A stretch of DNA of 64,000 nt from Streptomyces sp. NBC_01255 (GCF_036226445.1 NZ_CP108474.1:5022001-5086000), one strand, 5' to 3'. Shown: positions 15,728-24,288, counted from the first letter of the stretch. Numbers and translations are program-made. Notes: a model not told the origin generated them from the sequence alone.

Positions 15728-18048
15728 CGGCGGCCGACCCCGCGACCACCCCCGGGCAGCCGCTGCCGCTCGACCCCTCCCTCGCCCCGCCCGGCACCCG
15801 CGCCTTCCGCGACGCCGGGGGCATCCCCGCCGACCGCTGGCACGCCGACCAGAACGGCGAGACCCTCGTCCCCACCCACTGCTGCTTCTGCGGAGTCCAG
15901 TGCGGCATGTACCTCCGCGTCGACCGCGGAGGCAAGGTCTTCGGCGTCGAGCCCCGCAACCACGACATCAACCGCATGCGGCTCTGCCCCAAGGGCATCA
16001 ACGCCTACCAGCAGGTCAACCACCCCGACCGGCTCACCGCGCCCCTCATGCGCGCCAACCGCGACGAGGAGTTCCGCGAGGTCAGTTGGGAAGAGGCCCT
16101 CGACCGCACCGTCGCCGAGATCCGCCGCATCCAGGGCGAGTACGGCAACGACGCCTTCGGCCTCCTCGGCGGCGCCAGCCTCTTCTCCGAGAAGACCTAC
16201 CTCGTCGGCAAGTTCGCCCGCGTCGCCCTCAAGTCCCGGCACGTCGACTACAACGGCCGCCTCTGCATGGTCTCCGCCGCCGGCGCCAACAAGCTCGCCT
16301 TCGGCATCGACCGCGCCGGCAACCCCTTCTCCGACATCCTCCTCACCGACTGCCTCCTCATCGCCGGCTCCAACGTCGGCGAGTGCTTCCCGGTCATGAC
16401 CCAGTACCTGTGGGGAGCCCGCGACCGCGGCGCCACCCTCATCGTCGTCGACCCCCGCGAGACGGCCATCGCCCGCACCGCCGACGTCCACGTCGCGATC
16501 AAGCCCGGCACGGACTCCGCCTTCTTCAACGCCGTCCTCCACGTCGTCGTCGCCGAGGGCCTCACCGACGAGGCCTACCTCGCCGCCCACACCACCGGCT
16601 GGGCGGAGGTCAGGAAGACCGTCGCCGACTATCCGCCCTCCCGCTCCGCCACGATCTGCGGCGTACCCGAGGAGCAGATCGTCCAGGTCGCCCGCATGTT
16701 CGCCGGCGCGGGCAAGGCCATGGCCTGGCACGCCCGCGGCGTCGAGCACCACTCCCAGGGCGTCGAGAACTGCCTCTCGATCATCAATCTCTGCGTCGCC
16801 ACCGGGCACATCGGCAAGCCCGGCGCCGGCTACGGCACGATCACCGGCCAGGGCAACGGTCAGGGCGGCCGCGAACACGGCCAGAAGTCCGACCTCCTGC
16901 CCGGCGGCCGCTCCATCACCAACCCCGAGCACCGCCGCCAGATCTGCGAGATCTGGGGCGTCGACGAGGCCGAACTCCCACTCGCCGGCACCTCCATGAT
17001 GGAGATGGTCTGGCAGATGCAGCGCAAGGAGATCCGCGGCCTCGTCGGCATCTGCAACAACCCCTTCGTCTCGCTCCCGAACTACGCCACCGTCAAGGAC
17101 GGCTACGACACCCTCGAATTCCACGCCCAGTTCGACTTCTTCCTCTCCGAGACCGCCGCCAACGCCCACGTCGTCTTCCCGGTCACCGTCTGGGCCGAGG
17201 ACGAGGGCGTCATGGCCAACGCCGAGGCCCGGGTCGTCAAGCACAACAAGGCCCAGGAACCCCCCGCCGGAGTCCGCACCGACACCTGGGTCATGTGCGA
17301 ACTCGCAAAACGGCTCGGCGCGGGCGACAAGTTCGACTTCCCGGACTCCCGCTCCGTCTTCGAGGAGCTCCGCGTCGCCTCCGCCGGCACGGTCAACGAC
17401 TACTACGGCATCACCTACGAACGCCTGGAGGAGACCGGCGGCATCGCCTGGCCCTGCCCCACCACGGAGCACCCCGGCACCCCGCGCCTCTTCGAGGACG
17501 GGACGACCTACCACCCCGACGGCAGGATCCATCTGCAGGTCGTCGAGTGGCACCCGCCCATGGACCCGTACAGCGAGGAGTACCCCCTCTCGCTCACCAC
17601 CGGCCGGACCGTCGCCCACTTCCTCTCCGGCAACCAGACCCGCCGGCTCGGCGCCCTCGTCGAACAGACCCCCCGCCCCTGGGTCGAGGTCCACCCCTCC
17701 CACGGCTTCCGCAACGGCGATCCCGTCCGTGTCGTCACCCGCCGCGGCAGCGAGGTCTTCCCCGCCCTCGTCACCGAGGCCATCCGCCCCGACACCGTCT
17801 TCATCCCCTACCACTGGCCCGTCCCCACCTCGGCGAACGCCCTCACCATCGACGCCCTCGACCCGCGCTCCAAGATCCCGGAGTACAAGGTCTGCGCCGC
17901 CCGCATCGAGGCCGCCGAACACGTCGACGACGTCCCCGCGCCGCCCACCGCCCCCGGACAGCAGGCCTACCCCGAGACCCAGGTCTCGCGCCTCGACCCG
18001 CTGCCCCCCACCTCCCCCCAGGGCCGCGGCACCGCGGAGAGGAGCTGA
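15724..18048 (+). CDS. Molybdopterin oxidoreductase, nitrate reductase-like (Nas/Nap clade)
   Basis: A 774-aa bis-MGD molybdoenzyme of the DMSO-reductase superfamily. The N-terminal [4Fe-4S] site is C53-x2-C56-x3-C60 and C88 (CCFCGVQCG ... RLCPKG). The molybdenum-ligand loop reads DYNGRLCMVSAAG with Cys 181; in NasA and NapA nitrate reductases this is RLCM/RHCM-SAV, whereas formate dehydrogenases have R-V-(C/U)-H. The C-terminal molybdopterin-binding domain (TTGRTVAHFLSGNQTRR) begins near residue 620. It lacks the C-terminal [2Fe-2S] domain of NasC-type enzymes. Translation is coupled to the membrane subunit (ATGA) and is followed by ferredoxin and Rieske subunits, giving a likely quinol-linked complex. 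Nitrate is the favoured substrate; formate is not excluded. Confidence 0.8.
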   Translation: MTAADPATTPGQPLPLDPSLAPPGTRAFRDAGGIPADRWHADQNGETLVPTHCCFCGVQCGMYLRVDRGGKVFGVEPRNHDINRMRLCPKGINAYQQVNHPDRLTAPLMRANRDEEFREVSWEEALDRTVAEIRRIQGEYGNDAFGLLGGASLFSEKTYLVGKFARVALKSRHVDYNGRLCMVSAAGANKLAFGIDRAGNPFSDILLTDCLLIAGSNVGECFPVMTQYLWGARDRGATLIVVDPRETAIARTADVHVAIKPGTDSAFFNAVLHVVVAEGLTDEAYLAAHTTGWAEVRKTVADYPPSRSATICGVPEEQIVQVARMFAGAGKAMAWHARGVEHHSQGVENCLSIINLCVATGHIGKPGAGYGTITGQGNGQGGREHGQKSDLLPGGRSITNPEHRRQICEIWGVDEAELPLAGTSMMEMVWQMQRKEIRGLVGICNNPFVSLPNYATVKDGYDTLEFHAQFDFFLSETAANAHVVFPVTVWAEDEGVMANAEARVVKHNKAQEPPAGVRTDTWVMCELAKRLGAGDKFDFPDSRSVFEELRVASAGTVNDYYGITYERLEETGGIAWPCPTTEHPGTPRLFEDGTTYHPDGRIHLQVVEWHPPMDPYSEEYPLSLTTGRTVAHFLSGNQTRRLGALVEQTPRPWVEVHPSHGFRNGDPVRVVTRRGSEVFPALVTEAIRPDTVFIPYHWPVPTSANALTIDALDPRSKIPEYKVCAARIEAAEHVDDVPAPPTAPGQQAYPETQVSRLDPLPPTSPQGRGTAERS

Positions 18049-18055
18049 CCCGCAC

Positions 18056-18655
18056 ATGATGGGCCGAACGATCTTCATCGACCCGGGCCGCTGCATCGGC
18101 TGCCAGGCCTGCGTCTCCGCCTGCCGCGAATGCGACTCCCACCGCGGCAAGTCGATGATCCACCTCGACTACCCCGACGAAGGCCACTCCGTCGCCTCCC
18201 TCCCCACCGTCTGCATGCACTGCGAGGACCCGGTCGCCCCCTGCGCCGAGGTCTGCCCCGCCGACGCGATCCTCGTCACCGCCGACGGCGTCGTGCAGCA
18301 GGCCGACACCACCCGCTGCATCGGCTGCGCCAACTGCGTCAACGCCTGCCCCTTCGGCGTCCCCAAGATCGACCTCCAGGCGAAGCTCCAGATGAAGTGC
18401 AACCTCTGCTACGACCGCACCGCCTACGGCCTCGCCCCCATGTGCGCCACCGTCTGCCCCACCGGCGCCCTCTTCTACGGAACCCTCGAAGAGCTCCAGG
18501 CGGAACGCCCCGGCGTCCAGGTCGCCGACTCCTTCACCTTCGGCACGACCACCGTCACCACCGGCGTCGCGATGGTCGTCCCCGCCGACAAGGTCCAGTG
18601 GCCGGTCCCGGGAGGTCTGCCCGTCGTCGAGATCAACGGAAGGGACGTCCGATGA
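18056..18655 (+). CDS. 4Fe-4S ferredoxin subunit (four-cluster, HybA/NrfC type)
   Basis: This 199-aa protein carries four cysteine motifs: CIGCQACVSACREC (from residue 14), CMHCEDPVAPCAEVCP, CIGCANCVNACPFG and CNLCYDR...CATVCPTGA. This is the electron-wire subunit of molybdoenzyme complexes, carrying electrons between the membrane haem subunit and the molybdopterin subunit. A GAGGAG site precedes ATG 18056 (a second ATG follows at once at 18059). The next gene overlaps by four bases. No signal sequence is present, so the complex faces the cytoplasm. Confidence 0.88.
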   Translation: MMGRTIFIDPGRCIGCQACVSACRECDSHRGKSMIHLDYPDEGHSVASLPTVCMHCEDPVAPCAEVCPADAILVTADGVVQQADTTRCIGCANCVNACPFGVPKIDLQAKLQMKCNLCYDRTAYGLAPMCATVCPTGALFYGTLEELQAERPGVQVADSFTFGTTTVTTGVAMVVPADKVQWPVPGGLPVVEINGRDVR

Positions 18656-19320
18656 GCGTCACCGACCCCCAGCCGCCCGCGCCGGACCCCCGCGCCGACG
18701 CGGCCCAGGAGGCGCTCCGCGACCGGATCGCCGCCGACTCCCTCACCACCCGCCGCGACTACCTGCGGATCGTCGCGACCGTCTCCGGCGGCCTGGCCGT
18801 CGGCGGCGTCGCCGTCGCCTCCGGCATCCTGCACCGCCACGGCGACAGCGAAGGGGCCCCCGAGATCAAGAAGGTCGCCGACCGGATCGAGCCGGGGGAG
18901 TCGCTCGCCTTCCGCTACCCGGGCGACGAGGACCGGGCCATCGCCGTCCGCATGGACGACGGCACCCTCGCCGGCTACTCCGCCGTCTGCACCCACCTCG
19001 CCTGCGCCGTGCTGTGGCGCAGGGAGCGGGGGAGCGAGGGAGAGCTGTACTGCCCCTGCCACGAGGGGATCTTCGACGCCCGTACGGGAGAGGTCACCGC
19101 CGGCCCGCCCCCGAGGGGCCTGCCGAAGGTGATCCTCGTCGAGCAGGTCGACGGCAGCGTCTGGGCGATCGGCACGGCCCGCTCGGGCGAGAGCGCCGTC
19201 GAGGGCTTCTGCCGCCAGAACGGCGAGGACCGTCCGGGCTGCCCCGGCTTCGGCGCGGAAGGCCCGGCCGCCCCGGCCGCCCCGGGCCGCAAGGCAGCCG
19301 AGAGGAGTGAGCGGACATGA
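18652..19320 (+). CDS. Rieske 2Fe-2S protein with twin-arginine-type anchor
   Basis: A 222-aa protein with an N-terminal cytoplasmic tail, a TTRRDYLRIVAT twin-arginine-like motif before one hydrophobic segment (about residues 33-55), and a Rieske domain with the ligand boxes CTHLAC (near 103-108) and CPCHEGIF (near 126-133). Such proteins pass electrons from quinol to partner enzymes. Coupling to the ferredoxin gene (ATGA at 18652) makes it part of the same complex. The tail ends in an Ala/Pro/Gly-rich stretch after two further cysteines (FCRQNGEDRPGCPG). Export by Tat would place the Rieske centre outside, unlike the soluble subunits; the topology is an inference. Confidence 0.85.
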   Translation: MSVTDPQPPAPDPRADAAQEALRDRIAADSLTTRRDYLRIVATVSGGLAVGGVAVASGILHRHGDSEGAPEIKKVADRIEPGESLAFRYPGDEDRAIAVRMDDGTLAGYSAVCTHLACAVLWRRERGSEGELYCPCHEGIFDARTGEVTAGPPPRGLPKVILVEQVDGSVWAIGTARSGESAVEGFCRQNGEDRPGCPGFGAEGPAAPAAPGRKAAERSERT

Positions 19321-19721
19321 GCGAGACCCCGTTCCCGAGGGACCCCGGAGCACCGGAGGCACCGGGTGCCCCGCCGCCGCCCGCGTACACCCCCGGCAGT
19401 GCCCAGCCGCGCCTGAACCGGCCGGTGCACGAGCGCTATCCGCAGATCCGGCCCACCAGCGGCTACGGCGACCCCCGGATCCGGCACACCGGGCCGGGCC
19501 CGGGAGCCGGCACGGAGCAGGAGCCGGAGCGCTCCTCGAAGCTGTCCGCGCGTCTCGCGCTGGCGCTCACGGTCGTCATCGGCCAGCTCTGGGGGCTGAC
19601 GATCGTGGTGGACGAGTGGATGACGGGCGACACCGGCACCGCGTGGTGGGGAGCCGGCTTCCTCGTCCTGTCGTTCCTGGTCGTGCTCGGGATCTGGCTC
19701 ATCGACCCGAAGGACCGCTGA
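19317..19721 (+). CDS. Small two-helix membrane protein of the molybdoenzyme operon
   Basis: A 134-aa protein: a long proline-rich N-terminal half (APEAPGAPPPPAYTPGSAQ) followed by two hydrophobic helices (about residues 79-98 and 108-130) ending in LIDPKDR. The ATGA overlap with the Rieske gene shows it is the last member of the coupled set. It may help anchor or assemble the complex. I recognise no family. Confidence 0.7.
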   Translation: MSETPFPRDPGAPEAPGAPPPPAYTPGSAQPRLNRPVHERYPQIRPTSGYGDPRIRHTGPGPGAGTEQEPERSSKLSARLALALTVVIGQLWGLTIVVDEWMTGDTGTAWWGAGFLVLSFLVVLGIWLIDPKDR

Positions 19722-19790
19722 CCGAAGGACCGTTGATCAGAGGGGCATGAGGCGGGGTACGGGGCGGGGGGAGCGGCGTACCCTGAAGGT

Positions 19791-20012
19791 ATGAGCACCG
19801 CCCCCGCCCACGGACCGCGAGACGCGAAGCGAACCGGCTCCCGACCCACCCCCGAGAACACACCGAAGCCGGTACTCGTCTTCGACGATCCGCTGGACCA
19901 GCAGTCCGCGGACGACACGGACCGCGGGTGGGGCGAGCGGCCTCCGGCCGGCAGCGACAGCGCCGCCGACCTCGCGCGCTTCCTCGACGAGAAGCCGCCG
20001 CACCACCTCTGA
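19791..20012 (+). CDS. Small acidic hypothetical protein
   Basis: A 73-aa hydrophilic protein with the segment KPVLVFDDPLDQQSADD and a C-terminal helix DSAADLARFLDEKPPHHL. No ribosome site is obvious; a TACCCT box about ten bases before the ATG could be a -10 element for a leaderless transcript. It is convergent with mscL. It looks real by codon bias, but the function is unknown. Confidence 0.55.
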   Translation: MSTAPAHGPRDAKRTGSRPTPENTPKPVLVFDDPLDQQSADDTDRGWGERPPAGSDSAADLARFLDEKPPHHL

Positions 20013-20031
20013 TTCCGGCCTGCTCCGCCGG

Positions 20032-20562
20032 TCAGGAGGTGGGGTGCGTCCCCGCGCCGCCACCGGAGCCCGAACCGGAGCCCGAACCGGAACCCGTGCC
20101 CGTGCCCGCGGAGGGGCCGCGCTGGGCGACGAGGTGGTCGCGGATCTCCTTGAGGACCTCCAGCTCGCTGATCTCCATGGTCTCCGCCACGCCCTCCTTC
20201 GCCTTGTCGTGCGCCGCACGCTTGGCGAGGATCTTGGCCATCGGCAGGACCATCAGGAAGTAGACGACACCCGCGGTGATGATGAAGCTCAGGACCGCGC
20301 TGAGGACCAGGCCCCACTGGAGCTGGACGCCCTGCACCTCGCCGTTGACCACCGCGCAGGTGCCCTTGATGCAGGACGAGTAGCTCTCCAGGTCCTTCGT
20401 GCCGAAGGCACCGACGACCGGATTGATGATGCCCTTGACGACCGAGTTCACGATGTTGGTGAACGCGGCGCCGATCACGACCGCGACCGCCAGGTCGATC
20501 ACGTTGCCGCGCATCAAGAAGGCCTTGAAGCCTCCGAGCAAGCTTTCCTTCTTCTCGGCCAC
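20032..20562 (-). CDS. mscL: Large-conductance mechanosensitive channel
   Basis: This 176-aa MscL protein has the N-terminal GGFKAFLMRGNVIDLAVAVVIGAAF pore-lining helix beginning near residue 9, a periplasmic loop containing two cysteines (SSCIKGTCAVVNGE), the second helix SAVLSFIITAGVVYFLMV and a C-terminal charged helix (EISELEVLKEIRDHL). It releases solutes under hypo-osmotic shock. It is longer than the usual 130-150 aa because of a Gly/Ser/Thr-rich tail made of GTGSGS-type repeats. GTG 20562 with GAAAGG seven bases upstream is a better start than the ATGs further up. Confidence 0.92.
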   Translation of the reverse strand: MAEKKESLLGGFKAFLMRGNVIDLAVAVVIGAAFTNIVNSVVKGIINPVVGAFGTKDLESYSSCIKGTCAVVNGEVQGVQLQWGLVLSAVLSFIITAGVVYFLMVLPMAKILAKRAAHDKAKEGVAETMEISELEVLKEIRDHLVAQRGPSAGTGTGSGSGSGSGSGGGAGTHPTS

Positions 20563-20679
20563 CAAGGTGCCTTTCGTTCTCGTCATGTGTGCTGCGTGCG
20601 GAGCCATTACGCCGTGAACGGCGCAGAGGCGTCCAATCCGTACACACGGACCGGCGACTTGACAGTGAGTCAGTGCGAA

Positions 20680-21264
20680 TCAGCACAGCGTCACCGCCAG
20701 TTGGGACGTGACACCGGCACCTGCCAGCGCCGCGGCGGTCGACCGTGGCACGGACAGGACGACGAGTGCCCCTCCGTCCGAACGAGTCTCGCCCGAGCGC
20801 GGAACTTCGGCCACTCGGGCGCCCGTCGCCACCACGCGGGCCTCACCGCCGCCGCCCATCGGGGAGTTGGGCGCGGCGATCACGTCGACCCGGTCGCCGG
20901 CGCGCAGCAGCCGTACGGTCTCGGCGTCGGCGATCCGCACCGGCGCGGACACCAGCCGGACGGCGACCGGGGCGGGCGGCCGCGCCCGAGGCGTCACGGC
21001 GGCCCCGGCGGGCGAGGCCCCCGGGCCCGAGCCTGAACCCCAGCTCGCCGCCACCAGGGCGGCGACCGTCAAGACGAGCAGCACCAGAGGAGCGCGCCAC
21101 CCCCGCCGCAGGGCCCTGAACGGCCCGCGCCGCGCGCCCCGACCCCGTACCGGCTCGAAGGCCGGCACGGCGCACGGCGCGGGCACGGAGGAAGCGGAAG
21201 GAAGAGTGGAGGAAGCAGAAGGAAGAGTGGAGGAAGCGGAAGGAAGAGTGGAGGTGGGGATCAT
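20680..21264 (-). CDS. SAF-domain protein (CpaB/RcpC-like)
   Basis: A 194-aa protein: a low-complexity N-terminus with three TLPSASS repeats, a basic stretch, one transmembrane helix (APLVLLVLTVAALVAASWG, about residues 58-76), then a SAF-like domain (VAVRLVSAPVRIADAETVRLLRAGDRVDVIA, about 100-130) of the type found in the Flp pilus protein CpaB/RcpC. In Streptomyces such stand-alone proteins are widespread, but no pilus genes are visible here. ATG 21264 is taken as start; its ribosome site is weak. Confidence 0.7.
   Translation of the reverse strand: MIPTSTLPSASSTLPSASSTLPSASSVPAPCAVPAFEPVRGRGARRGPFRALRRGWRAPLVLLVLTVAALVAASWGSGSGPGASPAGAAVTPRARPPAPVAVRLVSAPVRIADAETVRLLRAGDRVDVIAAPNSPMGGGGEARVVATGARVAEVPRSGETRSDGGALVVLSVPRSTAAALAGAGVTSQLAVTLC
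21187..21249 (-). repeat. Three tandem 21-bp repeats inside the SAF-domain gene
   Basis: Three adjacent 21-bp units (21187-21207, 21208-21228, 21229-21249) differ by one base in the middle copy and encode TLPSASS three times, in frame, near the N-terminus. Copy number can change without a frameshift. Confidence 0.9.
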
Positions 21265-21410
21265 GGCGAGTACCGCCTGTCCTGGTCGGGAGTAGGGCCA
21301 CGCCCCACTCTCCCGGCCCCGCCGCATCCCCGCTCCGGCCTGGGGATCACCCACCGCCTGTGGACAACTCCCTCACCCCCAAGGGTGGTTCGGCCGACAC
21401 CGCGGGGCGG

Positions 21411-22256
21411 CTACGGCAGCTCGATCCCCAGGTCCCAGCCGTCGTGCGCCTTCGTGCACAGGCAGTCCCGGTCGACTGTCGCCGGGAGCGCGCCGACCGC
21501 GTCGAAGAGCACGTCCCGCAGCCGTCCCACGTTCTCGCCGAACACCCGCAGCACCTCGGTGTGCGAGACGCCCTCGCCGGTCTCGGCGCCCGCGTCCAGG
21601 TCCGTGACCAGCGCGAGCGAGGTGTAGCAGAGGCCCAGCTCGCGGGCGAGGACCGCCTCGGGATGGCCGGTCATGCCGACGACCGACCAGCCGGCGGCGG
21701 CGTGCCACCGCGACTCGGCGCGGGTGGAGAAGCGGGGCCCCTCGACCACGACCATCGTGCCGCCGTCCACGGGCTCCCAGCCCCGCCCCCGGGCGGCCTT
21801 GACGGCGACCCGCCGCCCGTCGGGGCAGTACGGGTCGGCGAAGGTCACGTGGACGACGTTCGGAACGGCTCCGTCGGCCCGCCGCTCCCCGTCGAAGTAC
21901 GTCTGCGCCCGGGTCTTCGTCCGGTCGACGAGCTGGTCCGGTACGACGAGGGTGCCCGGCCCGTACTCCTCGCGGAGCCCGCCGACGGCGCAGGGCCCGA
22001 GGACCTGCCGTACGCCCACTGAGCGCAGCGCCCAGAGATTGGCGCGGTAGTTGATCCCGTGCGGCGGGACGGAGTGGCTCCGGCCGTGACGGGGGAGGAA
22101 CGCGACCTGCCGGCCGGCGATCTCGCCGAGGAAGAGGGAGTCGCTGGGGCTGCCGTACGGGGTGTCCACGGACACCTCCGTGACGTCCTCCAGGAAGGAG
22201 TAGAAGCCCGAGCCGCCGATCACGCCGATGTCCGCGTACGCACCATGGGTCGCCAT
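21411..22256 (-). CDS. mtnP: S-methyl-5'-thioadenosine phosphorylase-type enzyme
   Basis: A 281-aa purine-nucleoside phosphorylase-fold enzyme: ADIGVIGGSGFYSFL near the N-terminus (phosphate-binding loop), LPRHGRSHSVPPHGINYRANLWAL (about 53-76), and GMTGHPEAVLARELGLCYTSLALVTDLDAG (about 192-221). It would split 5'-methylthioadenosine into adenine and methylthioribose-1-phosphate for methionine salvage. The purine-pocket segment reads TDLDAG rather than the TDYDxW of canonical enzymes, so preference for methylthioinosine or another nucleoside is possible. ATG 22256 fits the family start. Confidence 0.82.
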   Translation of the reverse strand: MATHGAYADIGVIGGSGFYSFLEDVTEVSVDTPYGSPSDSLFLGEIAGRQVAFLPRHGRSHSVPPHGINYRANLWALRSVGVRQVLGPCAVGGLREEYGPGTLVVPDQLVDRTKTRAQTYFDGERRADGAVPNVVHVTFADPYCPDGRRVAVKAARGRGWEPVDGGTMVVVEGPRFSTRAESRWHAAAGWSVVGMTGHPEAVLARELGLCYTSLALVTDLDAGAETGEGVSHTEVLRVFGENVGRLRDVLFDAVGALPATVDRDCLCTKAHDGWDLGIELP

Positions 22257-22288
22257 GACGATCACCCTAAGCGTGGTGCCGGGAAACA

Positions 22289-22327
22289 CCGAGGGCCCCG
22301 TCGCGGTACAAGCGACGGGGCCCTCGG
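22289..22327 (-). terminator. Hairpin after the FmdB gene
   Basis: A perfect 16-bp stem (22289-22304 with 22312-22327) with a 7-base loop lies between the end of the fmdB-type gene and the start of the phosphorylase gene on the same strand. Confidence 0.8.
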
Positions 22328-22340
22328 TGAAGAGAACGGA

Positions 22341-22697
22341 TCAGGCAGCCGAGGACGAGCTTCCGGCGCTCGACGACGACGAAGAAGACGACGACGAAGA
22401 CGACGCGGAAGCGGTCGAGGACGACGACGCGGCCGGCTTCGAGTCCGACGTCGAGGACGACGAGGACGAAGACGACGGGGTCGCGGACTTCGACGCGGCC
22501 GGCGAGCTGCTGGACGACGAGCCGCGGCTGTCGTTCCGGTAGAAGCCGGAGCCCTTGAAGACGATGCCCACGGCCGAGAACACCTTCTTCAGGCGTCCTG
22601 CGCAGCTGGGGCACTCGGTCAGCGCGTCATCGGTGAACTTCTGGACCGCCTCAAGGCCCTCGCCACACTCGGTGCACTGGTACTGGTAGGTCGGCAC
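22341..22697 (-). CDS. FmdB-family zinc ribbon protein with polyserine tail
   Basis: This 118-aa protein starts with a zinc ribbon: PTYQYQCTECG with C9 and C12, and CPSCAG with the second pair, followed by VFSAVGIVFKGSGFYRND, the FmdB family block. From about residue 60 on, the chain is a low-complexity tail dominated by serine (runs up to about twelve) with Ala, Lys and Thr. The family is named for a regulator in a formamidase operon; its role in actinobacteria is unknown. GTG 22697 follows AGGAGGAAG at the correct distance. Confidence 0.85.
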   Translation of the reverse strand: MPTYQYQCTECGEGLEAVQKFTDDALTECPSCAGRLKKVFSAVGIVFKGSGFYRNDSRGSSSSSSPAASKSATPSSSSSSSSTSDSKPAASSSSTASASSSSSSSSSSSSAGSSSSAA

Positions 22698-22765
22698 GTG
22701 ACTTCCTCCTGGCACTCACACTCATCGAGTGCTAACGACGATCCATCTTGACGTATTCCGTGGGA

Positions 22766-24037
22766 TCAGTCCACCGCCACCGGCACGCGGTGACCGATAC
22801 CACGTGCCGCGACCCGGCTGGTCTCGCGCGGCTTCAGCCGCGACCGGAGGGCGAGGAGCGTGCCCAGGGCGAGGACGGTGCCCACGGCCGGCACCAGGAA
22901 CCCGGCGCTGGATCCCTGCGAGTCGGCGAGGCGGCCGGCGATCGTGACGGCCGCGGCCTGGCCGAGCGCGACGGCGCCGGTGAGCCAGGTGAAGGCCTCG
23001 GTGCGGGCCGTCGCCGGGATCAGGGTCTCGACGATGGTGTAGCCGGTGATCAGGGCGGGGGCGATGCACAGACCCACGACCAGGCCCAGGGCGCCGAGGA
23101 GGAGCACCGAGTGCGCGGTCCACAGCAGGGAGGCCGCGACCGTGAGGCCGGCGTAGCCGAGGATCAGACGGCGACGGGGGCCGGTCTTCCAGGCGACGGC
23201 GCCCATCGCGATGCCCGCGAGCATGTTGCCGGCGGCGAAGATCCCGTACAGCAGGCCGTTGGCGCCGGGGTTGCCGATCTCCTCGGTGAAGGCGGTCAGG
23301 GAGACCTGCATGCCGCCGAAGACGGCGCCGATGCCGAGGAAGGCGATGATCAGGACGCGGACGCCGGGGATGGAGAGGGCCGAGCGGCGCGGACCGGCGG
23401 TGGCGGACGCGGCGATCCCGTACGCGGGCTGGGTGGCGCGCTGCGCGGCGAAGAACAGGCCGCCGACGAGGGTGAGGGCGGCCTCGGCGATCAGGCCCGC
23501 GGCCGGGTGGACGCCGGTGCACAGGGCGGTCGCGAGGACGGGGCCGACGACGAAGGTGAACTCGTCGGTCACGGACTCGAAGGCCGCGGCCGTCGGCATC
23601 AGCGGCGTGCCGTCGAGCTTGGCCGCCCAGCGGGCCCGGACCATCGGTCCGACCTGGGGCACGGAGGCACCGGCGGGCACGGCGGCCAGGAACAGCGCCC
23701 ACAGCGGGGCGCCGGACAGGGCGAGCACCACGAGCAGGACGACGGACGCGGTGTGGACGAGGACGCCGGGGATGAGGACGGCGCGCTGGCCGAAGCGGTC
23801 GGCGAGCTTGCCGCTCTGCGGGGCGAAGATCGCCATGGAGACGCCGGTGACGGCGGCGACCGCGCCCGCGCTGCCGAAGGAGCCGGTGGTGTGCTGGACG
23901 AGCAGGACGATGCCGATGGTCAGCATCGCGAAGGGCTGCCGTGCGGCGAAGCCGGGGAGCAGGAAGGACAGCGCACCGGGAGTGCGCAGAAGCTGCCCGT
24001 AGCCGGGTCGCTTGTCCGAGATGACCGTGGACGCCAC
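22766..24037 (-). CDS. MFS transporter
   Basis: A 423-aa protein with 12 predicted helices; the first loop after helix 2-3 reads GKLADRFGQR, the classic MFS A-motif (GxLaDrxGrr). The family resembles actinobacterial drug or metabolite exporters of the DHA1 type. It starts MASTVISDKRPGYGQLLRTPGALSFL, with the first helix beginning near residue 22. No regulator is adjacent, so the substrate is unknown. Confidence 0.85.
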   Translation of the reverse strand: MASTVISDKRPGYGQLLRTPGALSFLLPGFAARQPFAMLTIGIVLLVQHTTGSFGSAGAVAAVTGVSMAIFAPQSGKLADRFGQRAVLIPGVLVHTASVVLLVVLALSGAPLWALFLAAVPAGASVPQVGPMVRARWAAKLDGTPLMPTAAAFESVTDEFTFVVGPVLATALCTGVHPAAGLIAEAALTLVGGLFFAAQRATQPAYGIAASATAGPRRSALSIPGVRVLIIAFLGIGAVFGGMQVSLTAFTEEIGNPGANGLLYGIFAAGNMLAGIAMGAVAWKTGPRRRLILGYAGLTVAASLLWTAHSVLLLGALGLVVGLCIAPALITGYTIVETLIPATARTEAFTWLTGAVALGQAAAVTIAGRLADSQGSSAGFLVPAVGTVLALGTLLALRSRLKPRETSRVAARGIGHRVPVAVD

Positions 24038-24235
24038 GGTCCTGGCCTTTCTGCCGCCTGGTAGCGCGCCCCGGCACGGTGGTGCGGGTGTCGCCGAGAG
24101 CTGTCCTCATGCGCGTTACTGCGGTAGATACCGGGCCGGCCCCACTACGGAGGGGCGCCTCGGCCGCCATACGGTCGCGCCAGCTCTGCGTCAGGCAGAG
24201 TTGGTTCGATCAGGTGTGCCTTCAGGGTACAGGGA

Positions 24236-24265
24236 AGAGCGTCTTCCCGCCTGGGAAAACGCTCT
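24236..24265 (-). terminator. Hairpin after the antiporter gene
   Basis: A two-part stem (7 bp AGAGCGT/ACGCTCT, then 5 bp after single-base bulges) with a GCCT loop lies 23 bases beyond the antiporter stop codon on the minus strand. The surrounding 250 bases before the MFS gene contain no other gene I can support. Confidence 0.65.
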
Positions 24266-24288
24266 CGCACCTGAATTAATGCCTGGGA

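Noticed and set aside
15724..18048. Formate dehydrogenase alpha subunit
   Set aside because: Location after pflBA suggests it, but the molybdenum-ligand loop is RLCM-SAA as in nitrate reductases, not RV(C/U)H; I kept formate only as an alternative.
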